Assembly: GCA_019748055.1 (NCBI GenBank)
Contig: JAIEQC010000018.1
Location: forward strand, 1 to 60,848
DNA: 60,848 nucleotides
Source: Caulobacteraceae bacterium
GTDB taxonomy: Bacteria; Pseudomonadota; Alphaproteobacteria; Caulobacterales; Caulobacteraceae
Direction: 5' to 3'
The notes under the pieces were generated by a model, which saw only the letters and a program-made list of their open reading frames with translations, had not been told where the DNA came from and did not search any database. A program made the translations under genes and the position numbers. The stretch's first letter is position 1. Each line of letters starts with the position of its first letter. Below, piece by piece: positions 35,695-45,042 of the stretch.

Positions 35695-37043
35695 CCCGCC
35701 GCCTTCACCGCCGCCGCCACCGCGTCCACCATGCGTTTTACCAGGGCCTCGTCGTCGCCTTCGGCCATGACGCGGATCAGCTTCTCCGTGCCGGAAGGGC
35801 GGACCAGAAGCCGGCCGCCGGCGGCCTTCAGCGTGGCCTCCGCTTCGGCCATGGCGGCTTTCACCGTCGCGTCCTCCAGCGGTTTGCCGGCGGCGTAGCG
35901 GACGTTGACCAGCTTCTGCGGCACGGGATCGAACTGGCGGGCGAGATCGCTCATTCTGCGGCCCGAGGCGACCAGCACCGCCAAAACCTGCAGCGCGCTC
36001 ATCAGACCGTCGCCGGTGGTGGCGTGGTCGTGCAGGATGATGTGGCCCGACTGCTCGCCGCCGACGTTGAAGCCGCCTTCGCGCATCCGCTCCATGACGT
36101 ACCGGTCGCCGACCTTGGTCCGCTCCAGCGTCAGGCCGGCGGCGGCCAGCGCCCGCTCCAGCCCCAGGTTCGACATGACGGTGGCGACCACGCCGCCGCC
36201 GACCAGCAGGCCCCGGTTGGCCCAGTCCAAAGCCACCAGCGCCATGATCTGATCGCCGTCGACGACCTGACCCTTCTCGTCGCAGATGATGACGCGGTCG
36301 GCGTCGCCGTCGAGGGCGATGCCGATGTCGGCGCGGTGCAGCCGAACCGTCTCGGCCAGTTGCTCCGGATGGGTCGAACCGCATTCCGCATTGATGTTCA
36401 GGCCGTTCGGCTCGACGCCGATCTCGAACACTTCCGCCCCCAGCTCATAGAGGGCCGTCGGCGCGACCTTGTATGCGGCGCCGTTGGCGCAATCGACGAC
36501 GATCCTCAGTCCACTGAGGTTCAGGCTCTTGGGAAAGCTGGCCTTGGCGATCTCGACGTAACGCGCCTGGGCGTCGTCGATCCGCTTCACCCGGCCCAGC
36601 TTGTCCGGCGGCGCCAGGCCCTCGCCGAGCGCCTGGTCCATCATCGACTCGATCTTGAGCTCGACGGCATCCGACAGCTTGTAGCCGTCGGGGCCGAACA
36701 GCTTGATGCCGTTGTCGGCATAGCTGTTGTGGCTGGCCGAGATCATCACGCCGATGTCGGCGCGCATCGATCGCGTCATCATCGCGACGCCTGGGGTCGG
36801 CAGCGGGCCGAACAGGCGCACGTCCATGCCGGCGGAGGTGAACCCCGCCACAAGAGCCGGCTCGATCATGTAGCCCGACAGCCGCGTGTCCTTGCCGATG
36901 ACCACCAGATGGCGGCGGTCGTCGGAAGACATGAACAGACGGCCGGCCGCCAGGCCGACCCGCAGGGCGACTTCCGGGGTCATCGGATGGCTGTTGGCCC
37001 GGCCGCGGATGCCGTCGGTCCCGAAATATCGCCTGTCGCCCAA
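35691..37043 (-). CDS. glmM: phosphoglucosamine mutase
   Basis: 450-residue enzyme that converts glucosamine-6-P to glucosamine-1-P for UDP-GlcNAc. Opening [14 protein letters not shown], the active serine in [13 protein letters not shown] (about 99-111), the metal loop [10 protein letters not shown], the sugar loop VGGEQSGHI and the phosphate site [12 protein letters not shown] are all present at normal spacing. It is divergent from glmS, so the two enzymes of amino-sugar synthesis face each other across a 176-bp intergenic region that must hold both promoters; I see no clear operator there. Confidence 0.97.
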   Translation of the reverse strand: MGDRRYFGTDGIRGRANSHPMTPEVALRVGLAAGRLFMSSDDRRHLVVIGKDTRLSGYMIEPALVAGFTSAGMDVRLFGPLPTPGVAMMTRSMRADIGVMISASHNSYADNGIKLFGPDGYKLSDAVELKIESMMDQALGEGLAPPDKLGRVKRIDDAQARYVEIAKASFPKSLNLSGLRIVVDCANGAAYKVAPTALYELGAEVFEIGVEPNGLNINAECGSTHPEQLAETVRLHRADIGIALDGDADRVIICDEKGQVVDGDQIMALVALDWANRGLLVGGGVVATVMSNLGLERALAAAGLTLERTKVGDRYVMERMREGGFNVGGEQSGHIILHDHATTGDGLMSALQVLAVLVASGRRMSDLARQFDPVPQKLVNVRYAAGKPLEDATVKAAMAEAEATLKAAGGRLLVRPSGTEKLIRVMAEGDDEALVKRMVDAVAAAVKAAG

Positions 37044-37219
37044 GGGCCCCTCCCGATCGCCGCCACGGCGAAGAAACCTTGCGTAATGACTTTTCAGTCG
37101 TCACGCGCCGCGCCATCCCGTATCGGCGGGACGCGTCGGACATGTGAAGGGCTGATAAACCTTCATATTCCGCGTGCAAAGGGCGGCCCACAAAGGGGCG
37201 CGGGCGAGGGCGACCAGGA

Positions 37220-39034
37220 ATGTGCGGCATCATCGGCGTGACGGGGACGGGAGCGGTGGCTCCCCGGCTGATCGACAGCCTGAAGCGGCTTGAGTACCGC
37301 GGCTACGATTCCGCCGGCATCGCCGCCGTGGTCGACGGCCGGGTCGAGCGTCGCCGCGCCAAGGGCAAGATCCGCGAGCTGGAAGCCGTTCTGCAGATCG
37401 AGCCCTTGGTTGCGACTGTGGGAATCGGTCATACGCGCTGGGCTACCCATGGAGCCCCCACCGAAGCGAACGCACATCCCCACAAGGCCGGACGCGTCAC
37501 GCTGGTGCACAACGGGATCATCGAGAATTTCGCTGAGCTCAAAGCCGAACTGGCCGCCCACGGACGGACGTTCGAAAGCCAGACGGACACCGAGGTCGTC
37601 GCCCATCTGCTGGACGCGGAGCTGGCGTCGACCAATGATCCGTTGGTCGCCTTCAAGACGGTGCTGGACCGGCTGACCGGCGCCTATGCGCTGGCCGTGC
37701 TGATCGACGGCGAGGACGGACTGATCCTCGGGGCCCGACGCGGCAGCCCGCTGGTGGTCGGCTGGGGCGAGGGCGAGATGTATCTGGGCTCAGACGCGCT
37801 CGCGGTCGGACCGTTCACGACCTCGATCAGCTATCTCGAAGAAGGCGACTACGTCGCGCTGGACCGCTCGGGCGCGCGGATGTTCGATGTGTCGGGCACC
37901 CCCGTGGAACGGCCGGTGGTTCAGGTCTCCGGATCGTCGGCCATCGTCGAGAAGGGCGAGTATCGCCACTTCATGCTCAAGGAGATTCACGAGCAGCCCG
38001 ACAGTGTGCAGCGGACCTTGTCCGAGTACCTCGACTTCGTGAACGGTCGGGCCAAGCCGACGGCGATCGACTTCGCCACCGTAGAGCGGATTCAGGTCGT
38101 AGCCTGCGGCACCGCCTTCTACGCAGCCCAGATCGGCCGCTACGCCTTCGAGCGTCTCGCCGGCCTGCCGTGCGACGTCGAGATCGCTTCCGAGTTCCGC
38201 TATCGCCGCCCGGCGGTGACGAAGGGCACGCTGGCGGTCGCGGTCAGCCAGTCGGGCGAGACGGCCGACACCCTCGCCTCGCTGACCTGGTGCAAGGCGC
38301 AGGGGCTCCGGACCGCAGCTTTGGTCAATGTCCATTCTTCGTCCATGGCGCGTGAGGCGGCTGTGCTCTGGCCCACGCACGCGGGGCCGGAGATCGGTGT
38401 GGCCTCCACCAAGGCCTTCACCGCCCAGGTTGCGGCCTTGCTGGCCCTGGCGGTCACCGCTGCCGTCCAACGCGGGAAGATCACCGCGACTGAAGAGGCC
38501 GAGCTGATCCAGGCTCTGGTCGAGACGCCCCGTCTGATCGCGGAGGCGATGGGGATGGACGACGCCCTGCGGGAGGTGGCGAACGACCTCTCCAAGGCTA
38601 CGGACGTCCTGTTCCTCGGCCGTGGGGCCATGTTCCCGCTGGCCATGGAGGGCGCACTGAAGCTGAAGGAAATCAGCTATATCCACGCTGAGGGCTATGC
38701 CGCCGGCGAGCTGAAGCATGGCCCGATCGCCCTGATCGACGAGTTCACGCCGACCGTGGCGCTGGCGCCGTTGGACGACGTCTATGAGAAGACCGCATCG
38801 AACCTGCAGGAGGTCGCCGCCCGTGGCGGTCCGGTGATCATGATCGCTCCGGTAGACGCGCCCGACCCCCACGGCGCGGGCATCCGTCGTGTGGACGCCC
38901 CCGCCTGTCACCCCCTCGTGGCGCCGCTGGTCCATGCGGTGGCGATCCAGCTTCTGGCCTATTACACCGCGGTCCAGAAAGGCACCGACGTCGATCAGCC
39001 GCGAAATCTGGCCAAGTCCGTCACGGTCGAGTGA
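37220..39034 (+). CDS. glmS: glutamine-fructose-6-phosphate transaminase
   Basis: 604-residue enzyme making glucosamine-6-P from fructose-6-P and glutamine, the entry to peptidoglycan and LPS amino sugars. Cys1 is the N-terminal nucleophile (start MCGIIGVTG), the glutaminase domain ends near residue 240, and two SIS domains follow with VACGTAFYA, VAVSQSGETADTLASL and the C-terminal NLAKSVTVE. Length is normal. No glmS ribozyme-like or sRNA-target sequence is evident upstream. galU follows 91 bp downstream on the same strand. Confidence 0.98.
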   Translation: MCGIIGVTGTGAVAPRLIDSLKRLEYRGYDSAGIAAVVDGRVERRRAKGKIRELEAVLQIEPLVATVGIGHTRWATHGAPTEANAHPHKAGRVTLVHNGIIENFAELKAELAAHGRTFESQTDTEVVAHLLDAELASTNDPLVAFKTVLDRLTGAYALAVLIDGEDGLILGARRGSPLVVGWGEGEMYLGSDALAVGPFTTSISYLEEGDYVALDRSGARMFDVSGTPVERPVVQVSGSSAIVEKGEYRHFMLKEIHEQPDSVQRTLSEYLDFVNGRAKPTAIDFATVERIQVVACGTAFYAAQIGRYAFERLAGLPCDVEIASEFRYRRPAVTKGTLAVAVSQSGETADTLASLTWCKAQGLRTAALVNVHSSSMAREAAVLWPTHAGPEIGVASTKAFTAQVAALLALAVTAAVQRGKITATEEAELIQALVETPRLIAEAMGMDDALREVANDLSKATDVLFLGRGAMFPLAMEGALKLKEISYIHAEGYAAGELKHGPIALIDEFTPTVALAPLDDVYEKTASNLQEVAARGGPVIMIAPVDAPDPHGAGIRRVDAPACHPLVAPLVHAVAIQLLAYYTAVQKGTDVDQPRNLAKSVTVE

Positions 39035-39125
39035 TCGCCTTTCGCGGCCGACGCGTTAGGGTGGCCGAACGCTTGGACATGTTTGGACGATCGGCCGGAC
39101 ATCGGATGTACAGGGGCTGCACTTC

Positions 39126-40007
39126 ATGACTTCTTCGCCGCGTCGACTGCGCAAGGCCGTGCTTCCGGTCGCCGGGCTGGGCACACGCGTGCTTCCGGGC
39201 ACCAAGACGACGCCCAAGGAACTGCTGAACGTCGTCGACCGGCCGATCCTGTCCTACATCGTAGAGGAGGCGCGCGAGGCGGGGATCGAGCACATCGTCT
39301 TCGTGACGGGGCGCGCCAAACAGGCGATCGAGGATTATTTCGACCACCAGATCGAGCTGGAGGCCCAGCTGGAGGCCAAGGGCAAGACCGACGTCCTGGC
39401 CATGATGAACGCCGAGCTGGCCGAGGCCGGGGAGATGAGCTTCACCCGCCAGATGCAGCCCAAGGGACTGGGGCACGCCGTCTGGTGCGCACGCGACATC
39501 GTCGGCGACGAGCCGTTCGCCGTGATCCTGCCGGACGTGATCGTCGACTCCCAGCCGGGCGCGCTGAAGCAGCTGGCCGACGTCTATGCCGAGGTCGGCG
39601 GCAACGTCATCGGTGTGGAGCAGGTGCCCGAGACCGAGACCCACAAGTACGGCATCATCGATCCGGACGGTGACGCCTCTGGTGCGCGCATCCGCATGAA
39701 GGGCATGGTTGAGAAGCCTCCGCGCGGCGAGGCCCCGTCGACCCTGTCGATCTCCGGCCGCTACATTCTGCAGCCCGAAATCTTCAGCATCCTGGCCACG
39801 CAGGAACGCGGCGCCGGTGGAGAAATTCAGCTTACGGACGGAATGGCGCGGCTGATGCGCGACCAGACCTTCACGGCCGTGAAGTATGAGGGCGTCACCC
39901 ACGACTGCGGCGACAAGATCGGCCTGCTGCGCGCCAATGTGGCGCTGGCCCTGAAGCGGCCCGACCTGGGCGAGGCGGCGCGGGCGGCGATCGCGGGACT
40001 GCTGTGA
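39126..40007 (+). CDS. galU: UTP-glucose-1-phosphate uridylyltransferase
   Basis: 293-residue nucleotidyltransferase forming UDP-glucose from UTP and glucose-1-P. The signature VAGLGTRVLPGTKTTPKELL (about 16-35; Caulobacter-type GTKTTPKE rather than ATKAIPKE) is the nucleotide loop; VILPDVIVDSQPG holds the metal Asp, and GMVEKPP and ISGRYIL follow. UDP-glucose feeds LPS, exopolysaccharide and glycolipids. Forms a sugar-activation cluster with glmS, glmM and the phosphohexomutase. Confidence 0.95.
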   Translation: MTSSPRRLRKAVLPVAGLGTRVLPGTKTTPKELLNVVDRPILSYIVEEAREAGIEHIVFVTGRAKQAIEDYFDHQIELEAQLEAKGKTDVLAMMNAELAEAGEMSFTRQMQPKGLGHAVWCARDIVGDEPFAVILPDVIVDSQPGALKQLADVYAEVGGNVIGVEQVPETETHKYGIIDPDGDASGARIRMKGMVEKPPRGEAPSTLSISGRYILQPEIFSILATQERGAGGEIQLTDGMARLMRDQTFTAVKYEGVTHDCGDKIGLLRANVALALKRPDLGEAARAAIAGLL

Positions 40008-40098
40008 TCCCCTCTCGGATAGGCCTGTAACCTCAAGCTTCGCGGCGACGTATCTTCGTGTCATGCTGGCCACGTCGTCAGCCGTCCTTGGGGGGACC

Positions 40099-40854
40099 AT
40101 GAGCCGACCTGACCGCCCGCTGCCCGACGGCCGGGTCGCCATCTGGCGGCATCCCCTGCCCGTCCGCATCACGCATTGGGTCAACGCGATCTGCGTGCTG
40201 ATTCTGGCCATGACCGGGCTGAACATCCTGAAGGCCCACCCGCACCTGTACTGGGGCCTGGCCTCGACCTTCGCCGATCCGTGGCTGAGCTTTCCGAACA
40301 TCCCGGACTGGGCGACGATCCCGACGACGCGCAATCTGGCCGTCGCGCGTAACTGGCACTTCTTCTTCGCCTGGCTGTTCGTCATCAACGGCCTGATCTA
40401 CCTGGCCTATGCCGTGATTTCCGGCCGTTTCCGTCGCCTGATGGAGCCGTCGCGCGAGGAGCTGAAGCACATTCCTCAAAGCGTGGTGGAGCACGCCAAG
40501 CTGCATTTTCCGGAGGGCGAGGCGGCGCGGACCTACAACGTCATCCAGAAGCTGACCTATCTGGTCGTTCTGCTGCTTCTGCTGCCGCTGATGCTGGGCA
40601 CGGGGCTGGCCATGTCGCCAGGGATGAACGCCGCCCTGCCCGACCTGCTGGACCTGTTCGGCGGGCGGCAGTCGGCGCGGACGCTGCATTTCATCGCCGC
40701 CGCCGGGATCATCCTGTTCGCCGTGGTCCATGTGCTGCTGGTCTTCCTGTCGGGCCCCTGGAACAACCTGCGCGCCATGACCACTGGCTGGTTCGCGATC
40801 ACGCCCGACGCCCCGCCCCCTTCCGCGTCCGAGGAGAAGCCCGATGCGTCCTGA
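40099..40854 (+). CDS. cytochrome b561-type membrane subunit
   Basis: 251-residue membrane haem protein. Hydrophobic helices cover about 22-44 (WVNAICVLILAMTGLNIL), 84-108, 150-180 and 200-225. Candidate haem histidines are in VRITHWVN, ARNWHFFFAW, and in the TLHFIAAAGIILFAVVHVLL helix. It overlaps the following molybdopterin enzyme by 11 bp, so it is the likely electron carrier between that enzyme and the quinone pool. I start at the ATG before SRPDRPLPDGRV; the longer frame lacks similarity. Resembles cytochromes paired with SuoX-type oxidoreductases. Confidence 0.88.
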   Translation: MSRPDRPLPDGRVAIWRHPLPVRITHWVNAICVLILAMTGLNILKAHPHLYWGLASTFADPWLSFPNIPDWATIPTTRNLAVARNWHFFFAWLFVINGLIYLAYAVISGRFRRLMEPSREELKHIPQSVVEHAKLHFPEGEAARTYNVIQKLTYLVVLLLLLPLMLGTGLAMSPGMNAALPDLLDLFGGRQSARTLHFIAAAGIILFAVVHVLLVFLSGPWNNLRAMTTGWFAITPDAPPPSASEEKPDAS

Positions 40855-41596
40855 CCGTCGCCTGCTGATCCTGGGGGGCGCCGCGACCCTGTCGGGCTGC
40901 GACGCCTTCGTCCGCGTGCCGGCCGTCCAATGCACGGTGAGAAAGGCCGAGAAGCTGACGCTGGGCGCCCAGCGGGCGGTGATCCCACGCACGGCCCTGG
41001 CCCCCGAATATTCCGAGAAGGACATTTCGAAGGACTTCCGCGCCAACGGCTCGATCGATCCGGCGGACCGCGAGTACCGGACGCTGCGGGCCAACGGCTT
41101 CCGCGACTATCGGCTGGTCGTCGACGGGCTGGTGAACCGGCCGCTGAGCCTGTCGATGGAGGACATCAAGCGCCGCCCCTCGCGCACGCAGATCACCAAG
41201 CACGATTGCGTCGAGGGCTGGACCTCCATCGGCAAGTGGAAGGGCGCCCGCCTGTCGGCCATCCTGAACGAGGCGGGGCTGAAGCCGAACGCCAAGTACA
41301 TCATGTTCTACTGCTTCGACGCCCTGGATCAGACCGAGGACGGCGAGCGGTACTATACGTCGATCGACTTGGTGGACGCCTTCCACGCCCAGACCCTGCT
41401 GGCCTACGAGATGAACGACCGGCCCCTGCCCATCAAGCACGGCGCCCCGATCCGGCTGCGTGCCGAACGCCAGCTCGGCTACAAGATGGCCAAATACATC
41501 AAGCGCATCGAGGCCGTCGAAAGCTTCGCCCACATCGGCAAAGGCAAGGGCGGCTATTGGGAAGATCGGGGCTACGAGTGGTACGCGGGGATATAG
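40844..41596 (+). CDS. exported molybdopterin oxidoreductase (sulfite oxidase fold)
   Basis: 250-residue periplasmic molybdoenzyme. An N-terminal RPDRRLLILGGAATLSGC combines twin arginines with a lipobox (Cys at 18), indicating a Tat-exported lipoprotein. The core has the sulfite-oxidase fold: FRDYRLVVDGLVNRPLSLS, the molybdenum cysteine in ITKHDCVEGW, IGKWKGARLSAIL and GAPIRLRAERQLGYKMAKYIKRIE. At this length it lacks the dimerisation domain of true sulfite oxidase and resembles small YedY/MsrP-like enzymes, though MsrP normally pairs with MsrQ rather than this cytochrome. The substrate is unknown. Confidence 0.88.
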   Translation: MRPDRRLLILGGAATLSGCDAFVRVPAVQCTVRKAEKLTLGAQRAVIPRTALAPEYSEKDISKDFRANGSIDPADREYRTLRANGFRDYRLVVDGLVNRPLSLSMEDIKRRPSRTQITKHDCVEGWTSIGKWKGARLSAILNEAGLKPNAKYIMFYCFDALDQTEDGERYYTSIDLVDAFHAQTLLAYEMNDRPLPIKHGAPIRLRAERQLGYKMAKYIKRIEAVESFAHIGKGKGGYWEDRGYEWYAGI

Positions 41597-41745
41597 GCCG
41601 GACTTCGGCCAAAGGGACGCCGCATTTCTGACGCGAAGATGAACGGCGGATACCGACGTTCTTCAGGGCGACGGGCGCATCCCTGACCTCACCGGTCGAC
41701 GACCGGTCCGCCCACCGGGCGGCAACCTTGGAGGAGGGTGCAGTC

Positions 41746-42342
41746 ATGAAAGCGTATCTGTTGGTCGCCGGGGCCGTCCTGGCGTTTTCCACCCCGGTCG
41801 CGGCGCAGGAACATCTGCGTCTGCCGGCCGGAACCCGGATCGATCCCACGGCGGGACCTGGAAACATATCGAGCTTTCAGCCGCGCGGCGGTTTCGTGAT
41901 CCGCGACGCGGCCTGCCACGTCGATCCCGCGATCGGGGCCGTGACCCTCACCAAGGGCGGAGGCGGCGACGTCAGCATCAGCTACGAGGTGCTGAACCGG
42001 GGTCGCCAGGCCTGGGCGTCAGGCCCCCGTCAGCAGCAGGTGACGGTTCGCGTGACCAACGCCAACACCGGCCGCACGTTCACGGAGACCGAGGCTCTGG
42101 CCGAGGCCGCCGCGCCTCGCGGCGGCATGGGACGGTTCACCACCCCGATGATCCGCAATGCCTTCGACGACTTCGAATTCGGCGGAGATGTGGAAGTCGA
42201 GATCGGATACGACCCCGACATCACCATCGACGGAAATCGCTGCAACGACGACGCAGCGACGGCGAACAACGTGCTGCGCGTCAGCAACGCACAGGTGAGC
42301 GCCTTCCTCGGATCGACGGCCCGCAGCCGCACCTTCCGCTGA
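41746..42342 (+). CDS. secreted protein of unknown function
   Basis: 198-residue exported protein. Signal peptide MKAYLLVAGAVLAFSTPVAAQ, preceded by a strong GGAGGAGGG ribosome site, which fixes the start. The mature part is rich in beta-type sequence: VIRDAACHVDPAIGAVTLTKGGGGDVSISYEVLNRGRQAW, then VTVRVTNANTGRTFTET and NAFDDFEFGGDVEVEIGYDPDI. The phrasing resembles an immunoglobulin-like or CARDB-type fold with two cysteines (AACHV, NRCND) that could pair. I do not recognise the family. It stands alone between the molybdoenzyme and nrdB. Confidence 0.75.
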   Translation: MKAYLLVAGAVLAFSTPVAAQEHLRLPAGTRIDPTAGPGNISSFQPRGGFVIRDAACHVDPAIGAVTLTKGGGGDVSISYEVLNRGRQAWASGPRQQQVTVRVTNANTGRTFTETEALAEAAAPRGGMGRFTTPMIRNAFDDFEFGGDVEVEIGYDPDITIDGNRCNDDAATANNVLRVSNAQVSAFLGSTARSRTFR

Positions 42343-42399
42343 TCCAGTCGCGGACGCCCCGTCCCCCGGAAGCCGGTCCGCGACCCGCGCGGGCCGGCC

Positions 42400-43452
42400 T
42401 CAGGCGTCGGCAGCTTCCTCGGAGCGCCTCTTCATCAGGGCGTCGAAGCTGTCCCAGACGCCGTCGGCGCCGTGCCAGGCGCCCCTGGTGGCGGCCTTGG
42501 AGTATTCGGTGGCGCGGGCCTCGAAGAAGTTGGCATGCTCGACGCCCGACAGCAGGGCCTGCAGCCAGGGCAGCGGGTTCTCGCGCGAGCCGCCGTACAG
42601 CTCCGGCAGCTGCAGCTGGCGAAGGCGCCAGTCGGCGATGAAGCGGATGTACTTCTTGATGTCGTCCGGCGTCATGCCGTTCACCGGCCCCTGCTCGAAG
42701 GCCAGGTCGATGAACTTGTCCTCCATCGTCACCACGGTCTCGCAGCACTGGACGATGTCGTCGGCGACCGCCTTGGTCACCGCGCCCGTCTCTTTGTTGA
42801 AGGCATGGTACAGCTTGATGATGCCTTCGCAGTGCAGGCTTTCGTCGCGCACCGACCAGCTGACGATCTGGCCCATGCCCTTCATCTTGTTCTGGCGCGG
42901 GAAGTTCATCAGCATGGCGAAGCTGGCGAACAGCTGAAGCCCTTCGGCGAAGCCGCCGAACATGGCCAGCGTCCGGGCGATGTCCGCCTCGGTGTCCACC
43001 CCGAACTGGCCCATGTAGTCGTGCTTGTCCCGCATGGCCTCGTATTCCATGAAGGCGCCGAACTCGGCCTCGGGCATGCCGATGGTCTCAAGCAGCAGGG
43101 CGTAGGCCGCGATGTGGATGGTCTCCATGTTGGCGAAGGACGCCAGCATCATCTTGACCTCGGTCGGTTTGAACACCCGACCGTAGCGCTCCATGTAGTT
43201 GTCCTGGACCTCGATGTCCGCCTGGGTGAAGAAGCGGAAGATCTGCGTCAGCAGATTGCGCTCGCCGTCGTTCAGATTGGCCGCCCAGTCCTTGCAGTCC
43301 TCGCCCAGCGGCACCTCTTCGGGCATCCAGTGAACCTGCTGCTGCTTCTTCCACATGTCGAAGGCCCACGGATAGCGGAACGGCTTGTAGGCGGCCGAGG
43401 GCGTCAGCAGGCCGGGGACCTTGAGCGACGAGGACGGGACGTGCGCGTTCAT
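42400..43452 (-). CDS. nrdB: class I ribonucleotide reductase, beta subunit
   Basis: 350-residue radical subunit that supplies the tyrosyl radical for dNTP synthesis. The metal site is intact: Asp in FFTQADIEVQDNYMERY, then ETIHIAAYALLLE with Glu-x-x-His and the radical Tyr three residues later, and SVRDESLHCEGI with the second Glu and His. Its partner nrdA is on the opposite strand 7 kb away, an unusual split. A 16-bp stretch at 43558-43573 resembles an NrdR box (11 of 16 consensus positions), about 105 bp before the start. The C-terminal tail is acidic, for docking on NrdA. Confidence 0.95.
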   Translation of the reverse strand: MNAHVPSSSLKVPGLLTPSAAYKPFRYPWAFDMWKKQQQVHWMPEEVPLGEDCKDWAANLNDGERNLLTQIFRFFTQADIEVQDNYMERYGRVFKPTEVKMMLASFANMETIHIAAYALLLETIGMPEAEFGAFMEYEAMRDKHDYMGQFGVDTEADIARTLAMFGGFAEGLQLFASFAMLMNFPRQNKMKGMGQIVSWSVRDESLHCEGIIKLYHAFNKETGAVTKAVADDIVQCCETVVTMEDKFIDLAFEQGPVNGMTPDDIKKYIRFIADWRLRQLQLPELYGGSRENPLPWLQALLSGVEHANFFEARATEYSKAATRGAWHGADGVWDSFDALMKRRSEEAADA

Positions 43453-43680
43453 GGTGGGCTCGACGATTCTGGAGGCGGAAACAGGCTTTCACCATGCGGG
43501 CGAAAGTCTCCGGCGCCAAGCCGAATTGCGGCTATGTTGCGATCACAATGTCGAGGACCGCTACATCTGGTGTCTTTGGTTCGAACCTTGGGGATGGTTT
43601 GGGGGACGACGATCATGTCCCGTCAGTGGACCGGCGCCTGAACTCGGGCGACGCATCGGAAACCGCCAAGGAGCGCCACG

Positions 43681-44274
43681 ATGAAGTCCGTCCTGTTCCC
43701 TCTCTCGGCCGCCGCGGTGTTGCTCGCCTTGTCAGGCGTGGGCGCCGCTGCCCAGGACCACCAGACCGTCTGCCAGAGCCGAACCTCGGAAGCGAGGTAC
43801 ACGCCGCAGCAGCAGATCCAGTCCTGTACCGTCATCCTGGAACAGTATCGGCTGACGCCGGCCGATCGTGCCATCACCTTCACCAACCGCGGACGGGCTT
43901 GGTACGACGCCGGGAACCAGGACGCCGCCATCGCCGACTACGGCGAAGCCCTGCGCCACAACCCGGACTATGCGGCGGCGTGGTACAATCGGGGCACGAG
44001 CTATTCCGAGACCGGGCGTCAACCCCAGGCCATCGCCGATTTCACCGCCGCGATCCGGATCAACCCCAACTACACCAACGCCTATTTCAACCGCGGCGCC
44101 GCCCACGCCCGCAACGGCGACTGCGCCCGGGCGGTCGAGGATTTCAGCGCCGCCATCCGCCTGAACCCCGGTCTTGGCGTGGCTTATCGCAATCGGTCGA
44201 TCTGCCGCCGCATCATGGGCGACACGGCGGGGTCGGAGGCCGACGTCGCGCAGGCTGCGCGACTGGGCTCCTAG
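43681..44274 (+). CDS. exported TPR protein
   Basis: 197-residue protein with signal peptide MKSVLFPLSAAAVLLALSGVGAAAQ and AAGGAGC-type ribosome site (caaggagcgcc). Mature part holds about three tetratricopeptide repeats: ITFTNRGRAWYDAGNQDAAIADYGEALRHNP, AAWYNRGTSYSETGRQPQAIADFTAAIRINP and AYFNRGAAHARNGDCARAVEDFSAAIRLNP. TPR units bind partner proteins in the periplasm; the partner is unknown. The first mature segment has two cysteines that may pair. Separated from nrdB by a 228-bp divergent region. Confidence 0.88.
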   Translation: MKSVLFPLSAAAVLLALSGVGAAAQDHQTVCQSRTSEARYTPQQQIQSCTVILEQYRLTPADRAITFTNRGRAWYDAGNQDAAIADYGEALRHNPDYAAAWYNRGTSYSETGRQPQAIADFTAAIRINPNYTNAYFNRGAAHARNGDCARAVEDFSAAIRLNPGLGVAYRNRSICRRIMGDTAGSEADVAQAARLGS

Positions 44275-44385
44275 ATCGACATCCAGGCGCCCGGCTGGAC
44301 ACAGGTCGGCGTCATGGCCGCGTCGGGAATCCTGACGCGACTTTCGCCATCGGGCGGGCCAGTATGCGCGGCGGAGAACCGCCGA

Positions 44386-45042
44386 ATGACCTACGTCGTC
44401 TATGGCGCGCTCGGCTCCGGTTCCGTGCCGGTCGAGGCGGCGCTGACCCTGATCGGGGCGCCCTATAGGGTGGAGGAGTTCGTCACCTACGCCTCGGAGG
44501 CCGAGCGGGCGCGCATCGCCCCGCACAATCCGATGCGCCAGGTGCCGGTTCTGGTGACGCCCGAGGGCGAGACGATCACGGAGAGCGCGGCGATCCTGCT
44601 GTGGCTGACGGAGCGGCATCCGGAGGCCGGGCTGGCGCCGCAGCCGGGCGACGCGCGCCGGGGGCAGTTCCTGCGCTGGATGGCCTTCATCCCGGCCGAG
44701 ATCTATTCGATGTATTGGGTCCGCGACGTGCCCTCCCGCCTGGTCGGCGACGACCTGACGGCGCAGGCCGAGGTCGATGGTCGCACGCTGAAGCGCATCG
44801 CCGACTGCTGGCAGGTGATGGAGGGCGAGACCCGGCCGGGCCGGTTCATCCTGGGCGACGACCTGACGGTGCTGGATCTCTACATGGCCGTGGTCAGCCG
44901 CTGGCGGCCGCTGCGGCGCCGGTTCCACGAGGTCGCGCCGCGACTGGGGCAGGTGGCGCGGCGGGTAGACGCCCTGCCGGAACTGCAGGCGTTCTGGGCG
45001 AGACGGTTCCCCTTCGAGGGGGACTACGCCGACCCGGCCTAG
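44386..45042 (+). CDS. glutathione S-transferase family protein
   Basis: 218-residue GST. The thioredoxin-like N-domain has YVVYGALGSGSVPVEAALTLIGAPYRVEEF, cis-Pro in RQVPVLVTPEGETITESAAIL (about 49-69), and the helical C-domain LYMAVVSRWRP. The opening YGALGSGSV lacks the usual catalytic Ser/Cys-Pro at the normal place but a Ser lies at residue 11-13. Substrates for such enzymes include electrophiles and peroxides. The ATG at 44386 is chosen since TYVVYG begins the fold; the upstream open frame is unlike protein. It converges with the hybrid kinase gene, overlapping its stop. Confidence 0.85.
   Translation: MTYVVYGALGSGSVPVEAALTLIGAPYRVEEFVTYASEAERARIAPHNPMRQVPVLVTPEGETITESAAILLWLTERHPEAGLAPQPGDARRGQFLRWMAFIPAEIYSMYWVRDVPSRLVGDDLTAQAEVDGRTLKRIADCWQVMEGETRPGRFILGDDLTVLDLYMAVVSRWRPLRRRFHEVAPRLGQVARRVDALPELQAFWARRFPFEGDYADPA

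Noticed and set aside
37044..37219. glmS ribozyme or amino-sugar riboswitch
   Set aside because: No catalytic-core-like sequence or long helix was found; the ribozyme is a Gram-positive feature.
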